Shown: positions 21,410-35,984, counted from the first letter of the stretch. The stretch: DNA of 64,000 bases from Trissonchulus latispiculum (GCA_030248195.1 JASAND010008558.1:1-64000), one strand, 5' to 3'. Made by a program: numbers and translations. Notes: a model not told the origin generated them from the letters alone.

Positions 21410-24400
21410 ATAAGAGTTGTATAACTGGAGATACGCCGTTGCACTAAAACAGATCCAAATATTTCATTTGTGGTTTTTACGTTGCGGTTGTGAGACAGAG
21501 ATCAGTTCAGAAGAGATTCGAATTATGTAGTGCCATTGTGGTGGGTTCTGTTTTCCTTGTAGTTTTTATCAACAAGGGGAGAGGTTATGTAATTCTTAAA
21601 TTTTTAATTCAGTCTGAGCAAGTTTTTGTAAGATAAGAGCCTTAGCTTGTCTTTTGATGGAATATGTCTTCTCAGCTGCTGTCCTTTTGCAACTTAGTCA
21701 GGACCAGGGAGCTTGTAGAGTTGTGGTATTTTACTCTGTTTCTTTTGTATAACTTCGATAGGGGTAGTTTTAATGCTTATATGAATTTTGTGGACTTCAT
21801 AAGTGTTACACTTGATAGTTGTGAATAGATTCCTACTTAGATTTGTTTCGTTGAAGGGTTAGGTCTTGTCAAAATGCTTTCGAAACCAGAATTGCTCTCC
21901 ACTGGCCAACCTCTTATAATTAAAAATAGCATCTCTTGACTCTAATGCTTAAACAAGTTCACTGCTGCTACTTTCCTGGTATTTTTCAAAACGGAACGTT
22001 TGCTCTGGTGAAAAAATTACTGCCATGAAAAATAACTGCGCGCTAACTGGTTTTTCTGTATTTTTTCTCAACTGTAAGGGGAAGCTTGAAATTTTTCTGA
22101 AATTCAATCAGAGGGAGAGAGTGCTTGCTGTTATGTGAGATTTTTTCTTGTGCGCCTGCTCTTTCCTGCTTGCGTACATGTCCGCTCGTTTACGTTCCCT
22201 GTAATAAAACGCAAGGCGAAAAACTAGAAAACTGCACTTGGAATTGCAGTTGATCAGAAAAACCGGACTTCCCTGAGAAGCTGATTGAAGCGAGTTTTGT
22301 AGCTCCAGAAAATTCGTGACCAGCGCAATTCCAAAATTCCTACTTTCTCTAGTTTGACGACATATACTTATTTGCGTGGCGCTTTTGCAGTAACACACTT
22401 CATAATTTTAGAAGTCTGGAATTAAAATTGGACGTTCTCTCCTTTTCCACTGCAGAGAAGCGGATTACGAAAATAAAATCTGATTTGCAAACGTTATTGA
22501 ATAAAGTGTGTGTTCGGCATGTAACTTGTAGAATTGCACAAATGATGTAAAACTTAGAGACCCATGCGAAATGTGTCAGCACGTATTCATTCAGTAATAA
22601 GCTTGTTATAGCTAAGTTGTTTTACATTTATTAATTTATAAAGTTAGCTATTGAAATTCTTGGTTTTGAGTTTAAATGGCCTATTCAGGAAACAGTTAAG
22701 CGGAGACGAGACGAGGAGTTAAATTTAATTTAACTAGATCTTTTTCAGGAAAAACTAAATAAAGCTTGAGTGGACTTTGATGAGTTAATCCAGTATTTCT
22801 TGAGATGGCCCAAGGGAAACTTATATGTTGTGGTGATTTAAATAATTGTTTGTGTACTGTCGTGTAATATTTCTGTAATATATATGAAAAATTTGTCTGT
22901 TTATGTAGAACTGTTTGTGAATTCAACCATTTTATAGAGCCATGTTATAGCTAGATTTAGCATTTGCCTGTCAAATATTTGGATTAAAAGTTAGCAGATT
23001 TTTTCAGTCCTTGCGTACATGAAGGATAGAAGGCGGGCGGGTAGAGGCTTGCATTTTCTGTGTACAAAATCAACATTACAATTCACACATTGTCGTGTTT
23101 ACACGGTCTTGCTTTGAGCTTAAAATAACAACCTATCCTGACTGTCTGACTGAGTCTCAGAAGAGAGTTCATGCGAAAAAAAGTGGAGTTTGGATGTTAC
23201 GAAGTATCACTTCTACCGCACCCTGGTGTCGCCAGGGACCTGTCCCTCGCTTCTTTCGCTGTAAAAGATTATCAAAAAGCTTTCCGGAAAACAAGATTAT
23301 TATAATTTACGTAAGAAAGGTTGACATAAACCTGGTTAGCAGTTTAGGATTAGAAATTGCAGAGATAGCTAGAACTCAAACCCAGGAAATCTTTTCTGAT
23401 TAGTAAAGTATTGACTATCACGTTGGCTTAATTTTAAAATTAAGCTTACTGCTGAGTTGAGGGTAGTGCAAGAACTACGTTTAGTACTACATAACACGAC
23501 ACGGGAGCCTTTTCAAAAAATTTTGTTAAGTGTTCAGGAACATCTAAAGGATTTCTTTTAGGTGCGAAAAATTGCGCCTAACGTCGTAAAATTTTACGTT
23601 ATTATAGGACTACGTTGGTAATCTGAGCTGAGAAAAGAGTTTTAAAGTAGTTTACAGTAATAGAGAGTTGAAACTTTCGACAAAGTTTTACCAAGTGTAC
23701 TAGTGTGAAACCTAGGATTTTTTCAATTATCCTATGCATACCTAATAATTTAATAATAATAATTTAATAATAACAATAATAATTTAATGAAAAGTTAAAC
23801 GAGATTCAGTTCAATACTAAGTGCAGTGGTGCACATCTCCAGACAGAATGCTAAGGCCTCAGGGCCATACACGTTGAGTCCAACAGAAAAGACACAATCT
23901 AATAGTCATCTCGTCAAACAACGCAGCCAACCAGTCAAAAGGCCAGACGCTAGACTGGAGAAGTTTCGTAAACTATTCGTGACTAAAGGCGAAAGTTAAT
24001 ACAAATTCGAAGTACAGCAAAACACTGACTGCTAAGGCAACCCCGCAAGGAGAACCTTAACAAACCTAACACCAACTTCCTATGCTTGATAAAAATAGAT
24101 ACAATTCTGAGCAAAATGAAAGTTAATTCGGAGAAGTTGCTCAAAGCATTTGCCACTCCATAAAATAGTCACAACATTCACACAAGAAGATTGACTGGCT
24201 GTTAATGCCATCTCTAAAGCAAGAAAACTAGCATAAGCAGATAAACAAAATATGAACCAAAGCCTCACACTAGTTTTCGTACTCTCACGACTTATATACT
24301 TTTCCCATGCTGCTCTTGCTCTATTCTGTGTAGGCTCTGAACGCTTTAGCATCGTGACTTTCCATAATCATCAAGCTTTCAACAGTCCTATCTCCGATCC

Positions 24401-27400
24401 GCCTTGCAGCGACCACGCCGACCTTTAGAAACTACACCACAAAGGCATGCAAGAGTTGCTGGCATAATTTCGAAATTCCCTTGGAATGATAAAAAGCGTG
24501 ATAGTGTGCTCCTAGTCCTAAATAAGTCTTGCTGGCACTGTGGTCCTCCAAACGATGACATCTTCTGTAAATAGTGGAAACAGGTTGACAGTGTGTAAAT
24601 TTTAGCACATGGTCAAAAGACGCTGTAGTGGGCCCTTGGGTCTTGCACTCACAATTTTAGAGGAATATATATGACAGTTCTCCAAGAATATACTATACAT
24701 GTGTATTAATTTCATTAAGACAGCATATGGCAACCTTTGAACTTAGCTTAGTATTAAGACTCTAGAGAGATTGAAGAAAATTGTTGATTTAAGGTTTAAG
24801 ATTGCTGCCGCTTTGGGGATCATTTAATAGGGTCAAAATCGCTTCACATCTGTCGTTTGTAGGTGGACGAAAAATATTAACAGTGTAAAAGTCTTGGTTT
24901 AGTGTCTACATGAAAACTAATTGAGTTGTCCATCCTGTAAACGAAAATTCTGAATTCAAGCGGCAAACTGTAAATTTCTACAAAATTACATCTTCCTTTG
25001 CCTTCATAAAACCGCGGGAGCTTAGAGTTATTGAGTACTAAAAATTAGAATACTTAAATTTTCTGTTCTGTAATTTAAGGCACGCGTAACAGGCAATAAA
25101 ATAAGTTTTTAACACCTGCTCTTGGCAATTATTTTTGCTGTTGGTTGGTGAATCATCCCGCAGAATAACATCGGTAATCGGTCGGTATATAAAGCAATCT
25201 GCTCAAGATATTTCTAATTTGTCCTGTACTCTTGTCCACGTTCAAAACATGATAAATAAGGGGATTCAAACTGTAAGTTTGGATTATATATACCAAAACC
25301 TATTGTTCATGGTCTTTCAAGACTGAGGGGATAGAACTACTGAGTCAATTTAGGTACAGCTTTTGCAGATTAACGGTTAAGGTTAGCTAATTTGGTGTTA
25401 GCCCAGCCCCAGCGCAGTGGAAGGCGGTTTTCGACTTTCCTGTCACTTGCATAGCCACTAATGGACATGACACTTTTTAGGCAGTCGCTATAATTTGAAA
25501 TTTTGCACTATGTTTAAAGCAGATGATAAAAGGACTCTAAAACATATAAGAGGAATAGTAACTAAAGAAATAAGTATAAGATCATACGAATTCAAATTAG
25601 CTAGCTCAGGAAAAGCTTTGTTATATGTTAAGCTGAGTCTTTTAACTTGAAAATAACTGATCAGAGCCTAACAGAAATAGTTAATTCAGATACTGAGTTC
25701 AGAGTCAATTCAAACTGGGGTCAAAGTTGATCATGGTAAGTGGAGCCGATCTACCTTATTTTCCAGACAGGAGGGTGTTTTTCTTTAGTCGGTCGTTAAA
25801 AGAGAGTCTGTGAAAGTTGCTGTCTGTCTCTGCAGCTGTTTACATGTCTGCCTTACGTCTCCCAAAATTAGGACACTTCTTATTAGGGGACACCTTGCGT
25901 TTAATGAACCGTTATGTACCTTTTACTTTCAACTAAGATTGCACATGTCAGACCAGAAATGGATAAATGCTAGATTTAATCTAAAGACCAAAAAGTAGCA
26001 ATAAAGTTAAATAAAATAAATTAAGTCTGGAAGTAATGGCTGAACTGACAATACTACAGTAATAAAAACAGCAAAAATATATTTACATAAAAACAAACAT
26101 TTAATCAATTTTACATGAAGAAAGATGCAGTCCCCCTCCGCTTGTTTTCCATATATAGCCTCTGCAGGCAGAGAGGGTTGAGTAACCTTTAACCTCGTGT
26201 TGATTACATCAATGCGTCCTAGCCGTCATCTTAAGGGATAATTTATGGCGTAAGACTCATCTTAAGGTTAGAGTTTACTAAGGGACTTAAGGCGTATTTA
26301 TGGAAGAAATTGAACATGTTTGGCTTGCCTTTCACTCTTATATTAGCCTGAATTAATTATGAAAATTATATCTAACTTAGCTTTATATATTCCCAGGTTA
26401 CTAGAATAACGCTTTTGTTTTTGACGTTAGTATCGTAATTAGCAACACAAAGTTAACTTATTTTATCCATGCATGCACAATGATTCCTGGTTGTATCGTT
26501 CAAAAGCTAAAATATATATTAGCAAAACAGTGAACAACAGCAGCAAACAGAGCGCAAATCATGTCGGCTTTCACATACATCGCTGAATTTTTAATTTATA
26601 AGCGTGTTTATTTCAATTATGTAATTTCGAAACAATAGTTTCCAGTTTTAGTCAACACGGGAATGGACTCTTTCGCTTGTGTAGAGTTGGATGCTACTTT
26701 TTCGTTCGTTTCGATAAATCTCGTGTTTTAGCGCCAGTCTCAAGTGTGACTACAATTTAAAAGCGCCAGTCTGCGACTTTTGTGCAGAAGTTGCTTCCTG
26801 TCCCAGTTTCAAATTAAGGTCGAGGCAAGTTCGTTAGTGATTAGGCTGATAGTCGAAATTCTGCAATCGTCACGTTTTTGAAAAATGACCTTACCCAGTT
26901 TTTCATGCGATTCCTGTCGAGTATAGCACCGTTTTAACATTAACATTGCATCCTCCAAAAAGAAGTCCCGCTGCGATTAATTTTTAATCCAGTTACATTT
27001 TCACAGAAAACACACAATTCGCAGTGGGTCTGTTAGTTATTCATGTAGCCTAAAGTAATTTGAAATGACAGGTTAATCTGTGACTACCGTACCACGGCTG
27101 ACTGACAAATTCTCTGTCACTCTGCCTGCCTACATACGTACGTTTAGGTGTATAGTTTGACAATTACTTATAAATCAGCAATTTTTAATTTTGGTTAAAA
27201 AATAACGGGCATTGTAATACTGACAAGAAAATGAACTCATCGTTTTGTGTTTGCATTAATTGAAATATATTCCAAGAAAAGGTATAATTAAGTTTGTTTC
27301 CCGTGGGCTCACTTTTTCCATTCTAGTGGTCCTTATTTCTTTTAGATCATTTTAGAACCATTTTATAGACAATAAGAACAGGTGCAGGATTGGTTTGAAA

Positions 27401-28353
27401 TCAGGAGCGACACGCGACCCTGTCCTTAGCTATAACGCTAAAATAGTATCTCTTTAAGCGTACCCACTGAAATACTATCAACTGAACCGGTAGTATTGCG
27501 CGTGCCCCTTTGATGTATTACACTCAAAATTGTAAGACCAGAAAAGGCTAAATTTGATACTCTAGAAGCATGGGAAAACCAGAAGCAGAAAAATCTCAGC
27601 TGTAAATGATCCATAATTTGTACCTGCTCAGATTGTCACAGATGATTAAGGGCATAAGCATGAACAGAACGCAACCTTTTAGTTAGGAAAATATCAATTT
27701 TATGCATCAAAATCAGAATTTGTGTCAGTTAAGCAAAACAACAATGCTAAAAATGTTTGTTTTAAAACTCCATATGTTGTTGAAATAACTGTTGTCGTGC
27801 TTGGGTACCCTCTTACTTTACCAAGGGTAATGGGAAGATTGGGCAGAACACAAGAATTGAAAGTTCGTTACAAGGACTGGAAGATTCAGGGACAAGAAAC
27901 TATGCCAGCCTGGATTAACATAACAAAAAAATGGAGGGTTGGTTAATGCTGTTACTTAAAAAAATAAAGTATTAATGGATATCACAAAAGCCTATAAATT
28001 TACCTGTAGATAAGTGCCAGAGGATATTGAATAATGGATTTAAGCCTATCCAGATTATCAACCACAACCAGAAAAGGAATAGCCAAATCAAAATGCAAAC
28101 TAAATATGAATTAAAATAAAAGTGCAGGCAATGTGATATATACTACTGAAAGCAGAAGACACACTAAAAAAGTTTTTTAAAAAACTATCGAAAGTAAAGA
28201 AATGTAAAAGGTGTTCCTTTGTACTTGAAATTTAGTTACTTTTAAAGAAAAAGTTTATCATATAATCAGCGAATAATGGAAATGGGATTTTCAGTGAAAT
28301 CAGTAAATTTCAGTAAATTCTACTAAAAATTGCAAAAGAAAGAAGAGAAGCGG
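21410..28353. other. Gene-free, nearly transposon-free 7-kb region
   Basis: No open frame with a recognisable domain on either strand. I also see none of the G-run elements, foldbacks or TIR elements that crowd the rest of the window. There is a small TAA/AAT-rich patch at 23745-23790. The region may be 3' regulatory DNA of SoxC or simply spared by insertions; neither can be shown here. Confidence 0.45.
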
Positions 28354-29661
28354 CTGTCACGGTGCAGTTTTTCCCCCGGTGTAAAATTTCCCCCCGGAAA
28401 ATTATTATTAATAATTATTCAATAAATATATTGAATATATTACATATTTCTATCGCTATTTATAATATATCGCTCTAATATTTCTTTTGCACTAATATTT
28501 TATGATTTTATTTCTAATAAGTAAAAATATATGCATAATTTAAAGCTTGGAAACTTTTATCTCCGAGCCGAAGCCGTTAAGCAGGAAAAGGTTTAAGGTC
28601 AAATTAAAACTTATTTTTGTTTATTTCATAGATATATAATCATAATGCAGCAATCAATGCATTCGATAAAAGCTAATAAAGAATCATTGAATTAAATAAT
28701 AATAGCTAATAAAGTTCAATTAAATCATTGCTAATTCCTAATCTTATTTTATTTATTATATATTTCGATTTAATTTTGTATCTCTATATCAGTCGAACTA
28801 TTATAATAAATAGTTATTTTGGCGGATTACGCTAATCATATGCCATCTTCAAAACATAATTAGTAGCTTCGATTATGATCCAAACTCAATTTATAAACAG
28901 AAATCTGCATTATTTCTTGCATTGGTGCAAGATTTCCCCCGGAAAATTCACACCGGCGTAATTTTTCATGGGGGAAAATCCACACCGGTGTAATTTTTCC
29001 GGGGAGAAAATTTTCAAGGGAGAAAAATCGGGTCTCTTGCGCAATTCCCCCCCCAGCCTTAACTTTTGATTTTTTGACCAATAACTTTGAAATTTTGTAT
29101 GGGTGCATACTAGAGGCTGATGAATTCAAAAATCCAAAAATTTTAAAATTTTAAAAAATTTTAAAAAGTTTTAAATTTTATTTTGGTAAGGGGGGACCAA
29201 GGGGAACCGAAAAATTTTTTAAAAGATTTTTGCTGAAAACGTGCATACAGAGGTTTTCAGGGGTGCTGAGCATGAATCCGAAATCCGTTTTTCGATAAAG
29301 CTTTTCGTTAGCTTAAAATAAGCTAAAGTTATAAGCTTAAGATGTAAGCTTATCCTGAGCTAACGAAAAGCTTTATCGAAAAACGGATTTCGGATTCGTG
29401 CTCAGCACCCCTGAAAACCCCTGTATGCACGTTTTCAGCAAAAATTTTTCCAAAAAATTTTTCGGTTCCCCTTGGTCCCCCCTTACCAAAATAAAATTTA
29501 AAATTTTTAAAAATTTTTTAAAATTTTAAAATTTTTGAATTTTTGAATTCATCAGCCTCTAGTATGCACGTATACAAAATTTCAAAGTTATTGGTCAAAA
29601 AATCAAAAGTTAGGGCTGGGGGGGGAATTGCGCAAGAGACCCGAAAAATCCACCGTGACAG
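28354..29661. mobile_element. Outer TIR element CTGTCACGGTG with a nested foldback
   Basis: The left end CTGTCACGGTGCAGTTTTTC is matched on the opposite strand at right by CTGTCACGGTGGATTTTTC. CGG flanks both sides, possibly a 3-bp duplication. It contains repeated CCCCCGG and CACACCGG(C/T)GTAA words at about 28370-28400 and 28930-29000. The foldback at 29030-29642 is inserted close to its right end. No coding capacity. Confidence 0.5.
29030..29642. mobile_element. GGGTCTC foldback, long form, 613 bp, exact 8-bp TSD
   Basis: An almost perfect palindrome of two 300-bp arms, starting GGGTCTCTTGCGCAATT. Identical 8-mers GAAAAATC lie at 29022-29029 and 29643-29650. The arms share terminal and subterminal sequence with the 210-bp form at 20487 but add an inner part containing GGTTCCCCTTGGTCCCCCC and ATCGAAAAACGGATTTCGG. 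No open frame. A degraded partial copy lies at about 31085-31290. Confidence 0.8.
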
Positions 29662-30435
29662 CGGCAACTGTGCGCCCGAATTTGCTTGGGTTTGTGTAAT
29701 GTTTTGTATATTTAGAAATATATCCACTACATTTGCAAGTGAATACAAGAACTAAGGCAAAACAAGTTAATGACCATTTAAGAAACGATGCCGTTGCACA
29801 TACATACTACAGCAATGTTAACGTGCCTTACCATTCCCCAATCTTTGTCGCCGCCCTGATTTTCGCCTTCGGGCTCATCTCAATCGCTGGGTCGGCCACA
29901 CCTGCCTGTCCGGCTCGATTGGTCTGACCCGACTTATGCCGAATGATCGGCTGGTTTAGTGCAGGCAGACGATTTCTTACCATCCCAAATTTTAATCAGT
30001 TTTTTCACATTTTGTAGTATACCCATAGGTCTGCCAAACAAGGCAACTGCGTTTTGCGATATTGCTCTACCATCCTGTAGAGCACTTCAGAAGTGCCATC
30101 ATTTTTTCTGGCTGGACTTACTACACTGTTTTAAGGAAAGTAACATTTTTACCCAACTTTATTTTAAAAAGTTGAAAAAGAATAAAGTTGAAAAAGTTGA
30201 AAAAGAATAAAGAATACTCACCCCACGACAAACCTTTTTAGATTTTCCAACATTAAAAAAAGAAAAGCAAAAGTTGCAGAAGGTAAGTCTACAGACTCCT
30301 TCCGCTAACTTCAACAACTCTGTGCCGAAATCTGAGCAGAAATCAGTCAAACCTGAAATTTGAAAAATACTGGGCACGGCCACTTTTTGGAAAAATCGAT
30401 TGTGGGCCCGGTTCACGGTCCGGACCCCTGGCCAG

Positions 30436-31880
30436 CAGGGATGGAAACTGGGTCATTTTTTGTGACCCATGACCCACTCGACCCAACCGCTAATTTGACC
30501 CAGGGCCTTTTCGCGCAGCGAGTTAAACGAGTTAAAAGAGTAAAAATTAACTCAATCCTTTTCGCGCACAGGGTTAAAAGAGTTAAACAGTTCATTTTAA
30601 CTCGCCTGCAGGGTTAAACGAGTTAAAATTTTTAACTCTACTCTTTTAACTCGCGCGCGAAAAGGCCCCCAGACCCAAGATGACCCATAAAATCTTAAAA
30701 CTTAGTGACCCAGCCCAGACCCAAATGACCCAAACGTTTTCGTGACCCAGACCCAACTGACCCAAGAATTCTCCTGACCCAGACCCAGATGACCCAAAGG
30801 ATTAAAGTTACACAGACTGACTTTACCTCGTTACACAGACTGACTTTACCTAACCGAGATTGTCCCATTGTGCAGTGTTTTTGAAACTCCCTAACTTTAT
30901 TAATTTAGATGAAAGAATAAGCACATTCCACTCATTTTATGAAACTAGATCAACAGTTTGTTTTTCTTACAAAAAAACCTAAACATGGACCGGCGGTTTC
31001 CAACTTCGAATTATATACTAGATGTGCAACCAGAGGGAAGGTTTTTTATTTAAAGAAAATGTGAGACGAGGTATCTTTAGCGATTTACGAAAAGCCCTTA
31101 AACTTTTGGTTTTTTGACCAATAACTTTAAAATTTTGCACGGGGCATAAAAATTCAAAAGTTTAAATTTTTTCAATAAGTAAAATTTTAACTTGGTAAGG
31201 GAAGCCGTGGAAAGGAAACTAGGGAACCAAACTTTTCCTGGAAGCATTTGTAGGTTTTTGCATTTAAAACATTTTAAAGCCATTCAGCTAGCATTATAAG
31301 TTCAAAAATTAGCTCAAATTGGAAAATTTTCATTACTTTTTCAATTGTGATGGAATTGAAAGAAGGAATGCAGCCACTGCAGAATTTTGCTGGCCATTTT
31401 GCTTTTAAGACCTGAGTGGTTGATGCTGTAAAATTTTAGAATCGACAGAAATGTGTCTACCTTGGTATACTTGCTTTTACTTATGTGAATCGACTGAAAT
31501 AGAATGGCAAAGCAAGTCACACGTAACTACTGATTTCTGCGAAATGACTACTAAATTTAACTAATTTGTTATTTTTTCAGATTAGATTTGTTAGATCGTT
31601 TTTCAGAAATGACGGGTTTACCTTTAAAACTAGCTAAACTGCCACCACGAAAATTTAAACTTTAAAGATTTGGTAGGACCTGTGTGACCCAGACCCAAAA
31701 TGACCAACTTAAATTTGCTGACCCAGACGCAAAGTGACCCATAGGAGGCTTGACCCAGACCCACCCTGACCCAAAGGTTTCCAAAAATCAGGGACCCAAG
31801 ACCAGACCCAGTGACCCAAGCAAAAATAGCGACCCAAACGACCCATGACCCAATGACCCATGACCCAGTTTCCATCCCTG
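30436..31880. mobile_element. hAT-type non-autonomous element, 1445 bp, exact 8-bp TSD
   Basis: A perfect 20-bp terminal inverted repeat CAGGGATGGAAACTGGGTCA is present at both ends. Identical 8-mers CTGGCCAG lie at 30428-30435 and 31881-31888. The subterminal zones are arrays of GACCCA/TGGGTC words in opposite orientation, and the left one also has GAGTTAAA repeats. The 8-bp duplication and CAGGG start fit the hAT superfamily. No transposase frame remains. It contains a relic of the GGGTCTC foldback at about 31085-31290. Confidence 0.75.
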
Positions 31881-32509
31881 CTGGCCAGGGCGCCACAGGG
31901 ATCTGTTCGGAACAACAGCCTGTTATAGACCTCTCCTAGCCCACCCCACACAGCAGCGGATCTTTCACAGTACAGGCTGAAGTTGGACTTGCGACACGGT
32001 AGGGGCCCACCTCCATGAGGGTGCCCTCCAGCCCCACGGATAGGTGCTAGAGCAAAAGTAGTAGGCCATTTAAATTCACCATATAGGGGTTCCTATTCGA
32101 ATACGAAACTTCAGCCCAGCAGCTCTTATGTATAGTGTATATATACTCCATAGGCCCAGACCCCCCTTTTACACGTTAACTAGTGTCCCTGGCCAGGGCG
32201 CCACAGGAGATCTACCAGCAAAACCTTGCTTCGGTCACATGTTCACGTAGGATGATGTTATATAGCCAATATGAGTACCTGCCTTTGGGCGTATCTCTCT
32301 ATAGATTTATTAATTTTTCGGACTCCACCCGGCCGATCCGCCTGAAATTTTTACAGCATGTACCCCTGCCCACAGGCTCTTCACACACACAGCAAGCTTG
32401 AGACCGATCGGTCCACTCCTCCATGACTAATTTAAAAAACAGTTTCCAATAACTAGCAATGTGTGTAGATTTTCCTATTCTAGGTAGTGCGCTAACGCGC
32501 ACTACCTGA
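31881..32509. other. Intergenic, no gene seen
   Basis: Unique-looking DNA with GGCCAGGGCGCCACAG occurring twice (at 31884 and 32192), so a local duplication is present. A small palindrome GTAGTGCG...CGCGCACTAC lies at about 32485-32506. No coding signal. Confidence 0.35.
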
Positions 32510-33013
32510 TTTATCTATATGGTACCAATGTCCATGCCAAAAATGAGCAAAATCCCAGACCCACTTTTGAGATATGGCCGTTTAAAGTTCGAAAAATCGT
32601 CGGTTTTGAGCCAAAACAGCGATTATGGCAAGTTTGACCCTCCATAGCCGACTAATAAAAAAAGATATTGCGTAATATTTTGCACACATAACCTAGGTAC
32701 CATAAACAATGTTTAGGGAAAGTTCCAGCCAAATCTGAGAAAATCTGAGGGGTTGAAAACTCGAAAAAATAAAATTTCCCAGATTTGGCTGAAACTTGCC
32801 GGAAACATTGTCTATGGTACCTAGTTTCTATGTGCAAAATATTACGCCAATTTCTCTTTGCATTAGTCGGCTATGGCGGGTCAAAGTTGCCAGAATCGTT
32901 GTTTTGGCTCAAAAATCGATGATTTTTCGAACTTTGAACGGTCATATCTCAAAAGTGGGTCTGGGATTTTGCTCATCTTTTGCATGGACATTGGTACCAT
33001 GTAGATAAATATT
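32510..33013. repeat. Inverted repeat of about 500 bp (foldback-like)
   Basis: The arms ATTTATCTA(T/C)ATGGTACC and the complement GGTACCAT...TAGATAAAT run inward through GGGTCTGGGATTTTGCTCAT and the word TAGTCGGCTATGG to a centre near 32740-32780. Arms differ by scattered substitutions. I found no convincing target duplication, so this may be part of a larger element. Confidence 0.55.
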
Positions 33014-33467
33014 TATAAAAATTGCGTCGTACTAACGTATAATAAGGTTGCTAGGTCCAAAGATGTGGTTATGCGCCTACTAAGTTTGGAGGCTTAAGCG
33101 AAGGAGGTCGCTGCAAACTGCTGAGTATCAGTGCTAGAAAGCTCACACTTACACGGATGGGTGCCCCATATGTGGTCCTTTCGTGGTTAAAAGTTGAGCT
33201 ATCTGCTTTCAGTCTATCGGGCTGAACTCAATTTTAATGAGTGAAGTCGCACGGCGACGTTAGGGGCAGGTGGAAAATTAGAAATTTGGCTATATCTTGT
33301 TGAATATACGGAGTTGAGTTCTAATATTGAGAGGTTTTCCTTTTACGCTGGGTTGCTACAGGACCTGCAAGTTTGAGCCAGATCGATTTTTGAAGGTTGT
33401 CCGGAAGTACAGGTAAGGCAGTATGGTCGAATGTACCAGAAATCGACTCAAACATACATACATATGC

Positions 33468-33468
<1 letters not shown>

Positions 33469-33557
<89 letters not shown>
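33469..33557. repeat. (AT)n microsatellite
   Basis: About 88 bp of AT dinucleotide. Tyr-Ile frames across it are artefacts. Confidence 0.95.
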
Positions 33558-33970
<413 letters not shown>

Positions 33971-34097
33971 GAAGATCAGCAACCTTGGCAGAACTTGTTT
34001 TTCATATATAAATTCTTCCCTACTGGAGAAGGCGGATAGATGTCGTCCAAATCCTAACGAATCAGTCAAACGCAAATCAACGTCAAAGGTCTCTATA

Positions 34098-34205
34098 CCA
34101 GAGATGAAACCGGGTCACCGGGTCACCGGGTCAGGTCGGGTCACTATTTGGACCGGGTCACCGGGTCACCGGGTCAGGAGCTCTGACCCGGTCTTGACCC
34201 GGTAA
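34098..34205. repeat. CCGGGTCA tandem array
   Basis: Begins ACCAGAGATGAAACCGGGTC and runs through several tandem ACCGGGTC(A) units. It matches the ends of the element at 35985-36982 and is probably another copy or end of that family. Confidence 0.45.
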
Positions 34206-34608
34206 TTTTGATTGGAGGAATTATTTTGCCGTTATAGGATATTTTTCAAAGTTCTACCAATTTTTGCCAACTGAAAACAATTACTTCAAAAATTACTCAA
34301 AAACTAGCAATAGAAATATTCTTAATTTATCGTGTAGTTTTTTAAATGCTTGTCGCTGTAGTAGTGTCCTCATAATATTTGTAATGTCCTGTCAATCTTA
34401 GATCTAGGTCTGAAGCTACAATGATTGCGTTGAATCTTAACTAGAAAATGAAAACTTTTACATGGGTCCTGAGAGTCTGAAATCTTTATTTTAAAATCTA
34501 AAATTCTCCATGCTTCATCTACTGTAAGTAATTTATCGCTACTGCTATTATTTTTGGAGGGAGAGGGTCAGACTGGGTTTCAAATCTCGGTAAGAGTCTA
34601 TACGCCTG

Positions 34609-34972
34609 GGGCCAGTTTCATAAAAAACGTCTCGAGTTCTCGAGTAGTTTGTTTTCAGTGACAACAGCCTCTACTCTATTAAAAATTATATGTAAAAGTA
34701 TCTACGGAAAATTTTATGGTGATTTATTCAGTCAATTACAGAAGTTATTGAAAGAGGAAGAAAAAATTCACAAATTTAGATTTTCAAAAATTTCTCGAGT
34801 AAGTCTCAAGTTGGCGAAATTTTCTCTGGTCGAAATCCACCAGAGAACTTGACTCGTGAACTCGAGAACATTTTCAGCGTGAGTTTCAATGCGGCTTGCG
34901 GATCTCGAAAACTTCCAGCGTAGTTTAGCTACTAGACTCGAGAACTCGAGAACATTTTTATGAAACTGGCCC
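34609..34972. mobile_element. PIF/Harbinger-like MITE, 364 bp
   Basis: The terminal inverted repeat GGGCCAGTTTCATAAAAA is present at both ends, flanked by CTG at 34606-34608 and 34973-34975. A 3-bp CWG target and GGGCC...GGCCC ends fit the PIF/Harbinger superfamily. Inside each end are CTCGAG(T)TCTCGAG palindromes. No coding capacity. Confidence 0.6.
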
Positions 34973-34989
34973 CTGGGCTTTCTAGACGA

Positions 34990-35285
34990 ATGAATGTAGA
35001 GTGGAGAAGTGGGGAAACTAAAATTTGTGGGGGGGGGTGGCAGCTAAAGTGAGCTACAATATCGAAAACCCAGTTAGTCAGTTTAATAAATATTATATCT
35101 AAGGTGCCCAATAATTCAGTTGAGTACCAAAATCGACGATTTTCTGACCACCAAAGAATTGCGGCAAAGCTGAAAATTATTTGAACCTTGTTACCAAAAA
35201 TCTTTAAATTTTGCCATTTTCTGGGCATCTAATGGTAAGGAGGAAAGCCTAAAAAGTGGGAATAGAACCGAGTGGTCCCACTTTC
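34990..35285. mobile_element. Degraded copy of the G-run element seen at 3195
   Basis: The order TGAGTACCAAAAT..CGA, ATTTTCTG.., AAAAATCTTTAAATTTTGCC and TTTTCTGGGCA matches 3375-3490 of the CTGG-family element with many substitutions. G-runs are reduced to one G10. Probably an old copy. Confidence 0.4.
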
Positions 35286-35984
35286 TTGGAGTCAAAAAAC
35301 CAGTACTCTTCTACCTAATCATCAATAATCACAAAATGAGCTTTTAATCGAACATATATACATTGGAACGAAACAGTTACTTAAAATCAAATGATCAAAC
35401 GAAGTAAACGCTTGCAGGATGAGGTAAACAGACAACATACGTTTGCATACGCTAGACCGGATTGCAGGGATAATTTTTTCATGGAACAAAGTTTGCAACG
35501 GTTTCAGAACACAAGAAAGGTCAATTTTAAACAAAATTGGAATTCGTAAGAATAAGAATATACAGAAGAGTTCTTGCCCCTTACACCTTACACAGAATAT
35601 ATAGCTAGGTCATACTGGTATCAACACAACACGTAGACAAGGAATAAATAATACAGCAGTATGTGTAGCCCCGTGAAACTAAAACAAAATACACATAGAC
35701 AGGAAAACAATATCCAATGTTATTAACTAAAAAGAAGCATTTGTACAGATTACACGACAACCAACATTGACGGAATAACTCATGAAAGCATGAATATATT
35801 TTAGGTTAATTTAAGGATAAGCTCGAATTCCGCAGACAACAAAACATCAATTACAACTTTAAGGATGAGATTCCTAAAAATTGCTCATTCCATACTCGGA
35901 GAATTTCAAACTATAATTTCAAACATCAAACTAAACTTCAAAGCTATGCATAATATTATGTTACACTACGCGTGTGCGGGGAAG
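35286..35984. other. Intergenic, no gene seen
   Basis: AT-rich DNA without recognisable repeats or coding signal. Confidence 0.4.
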
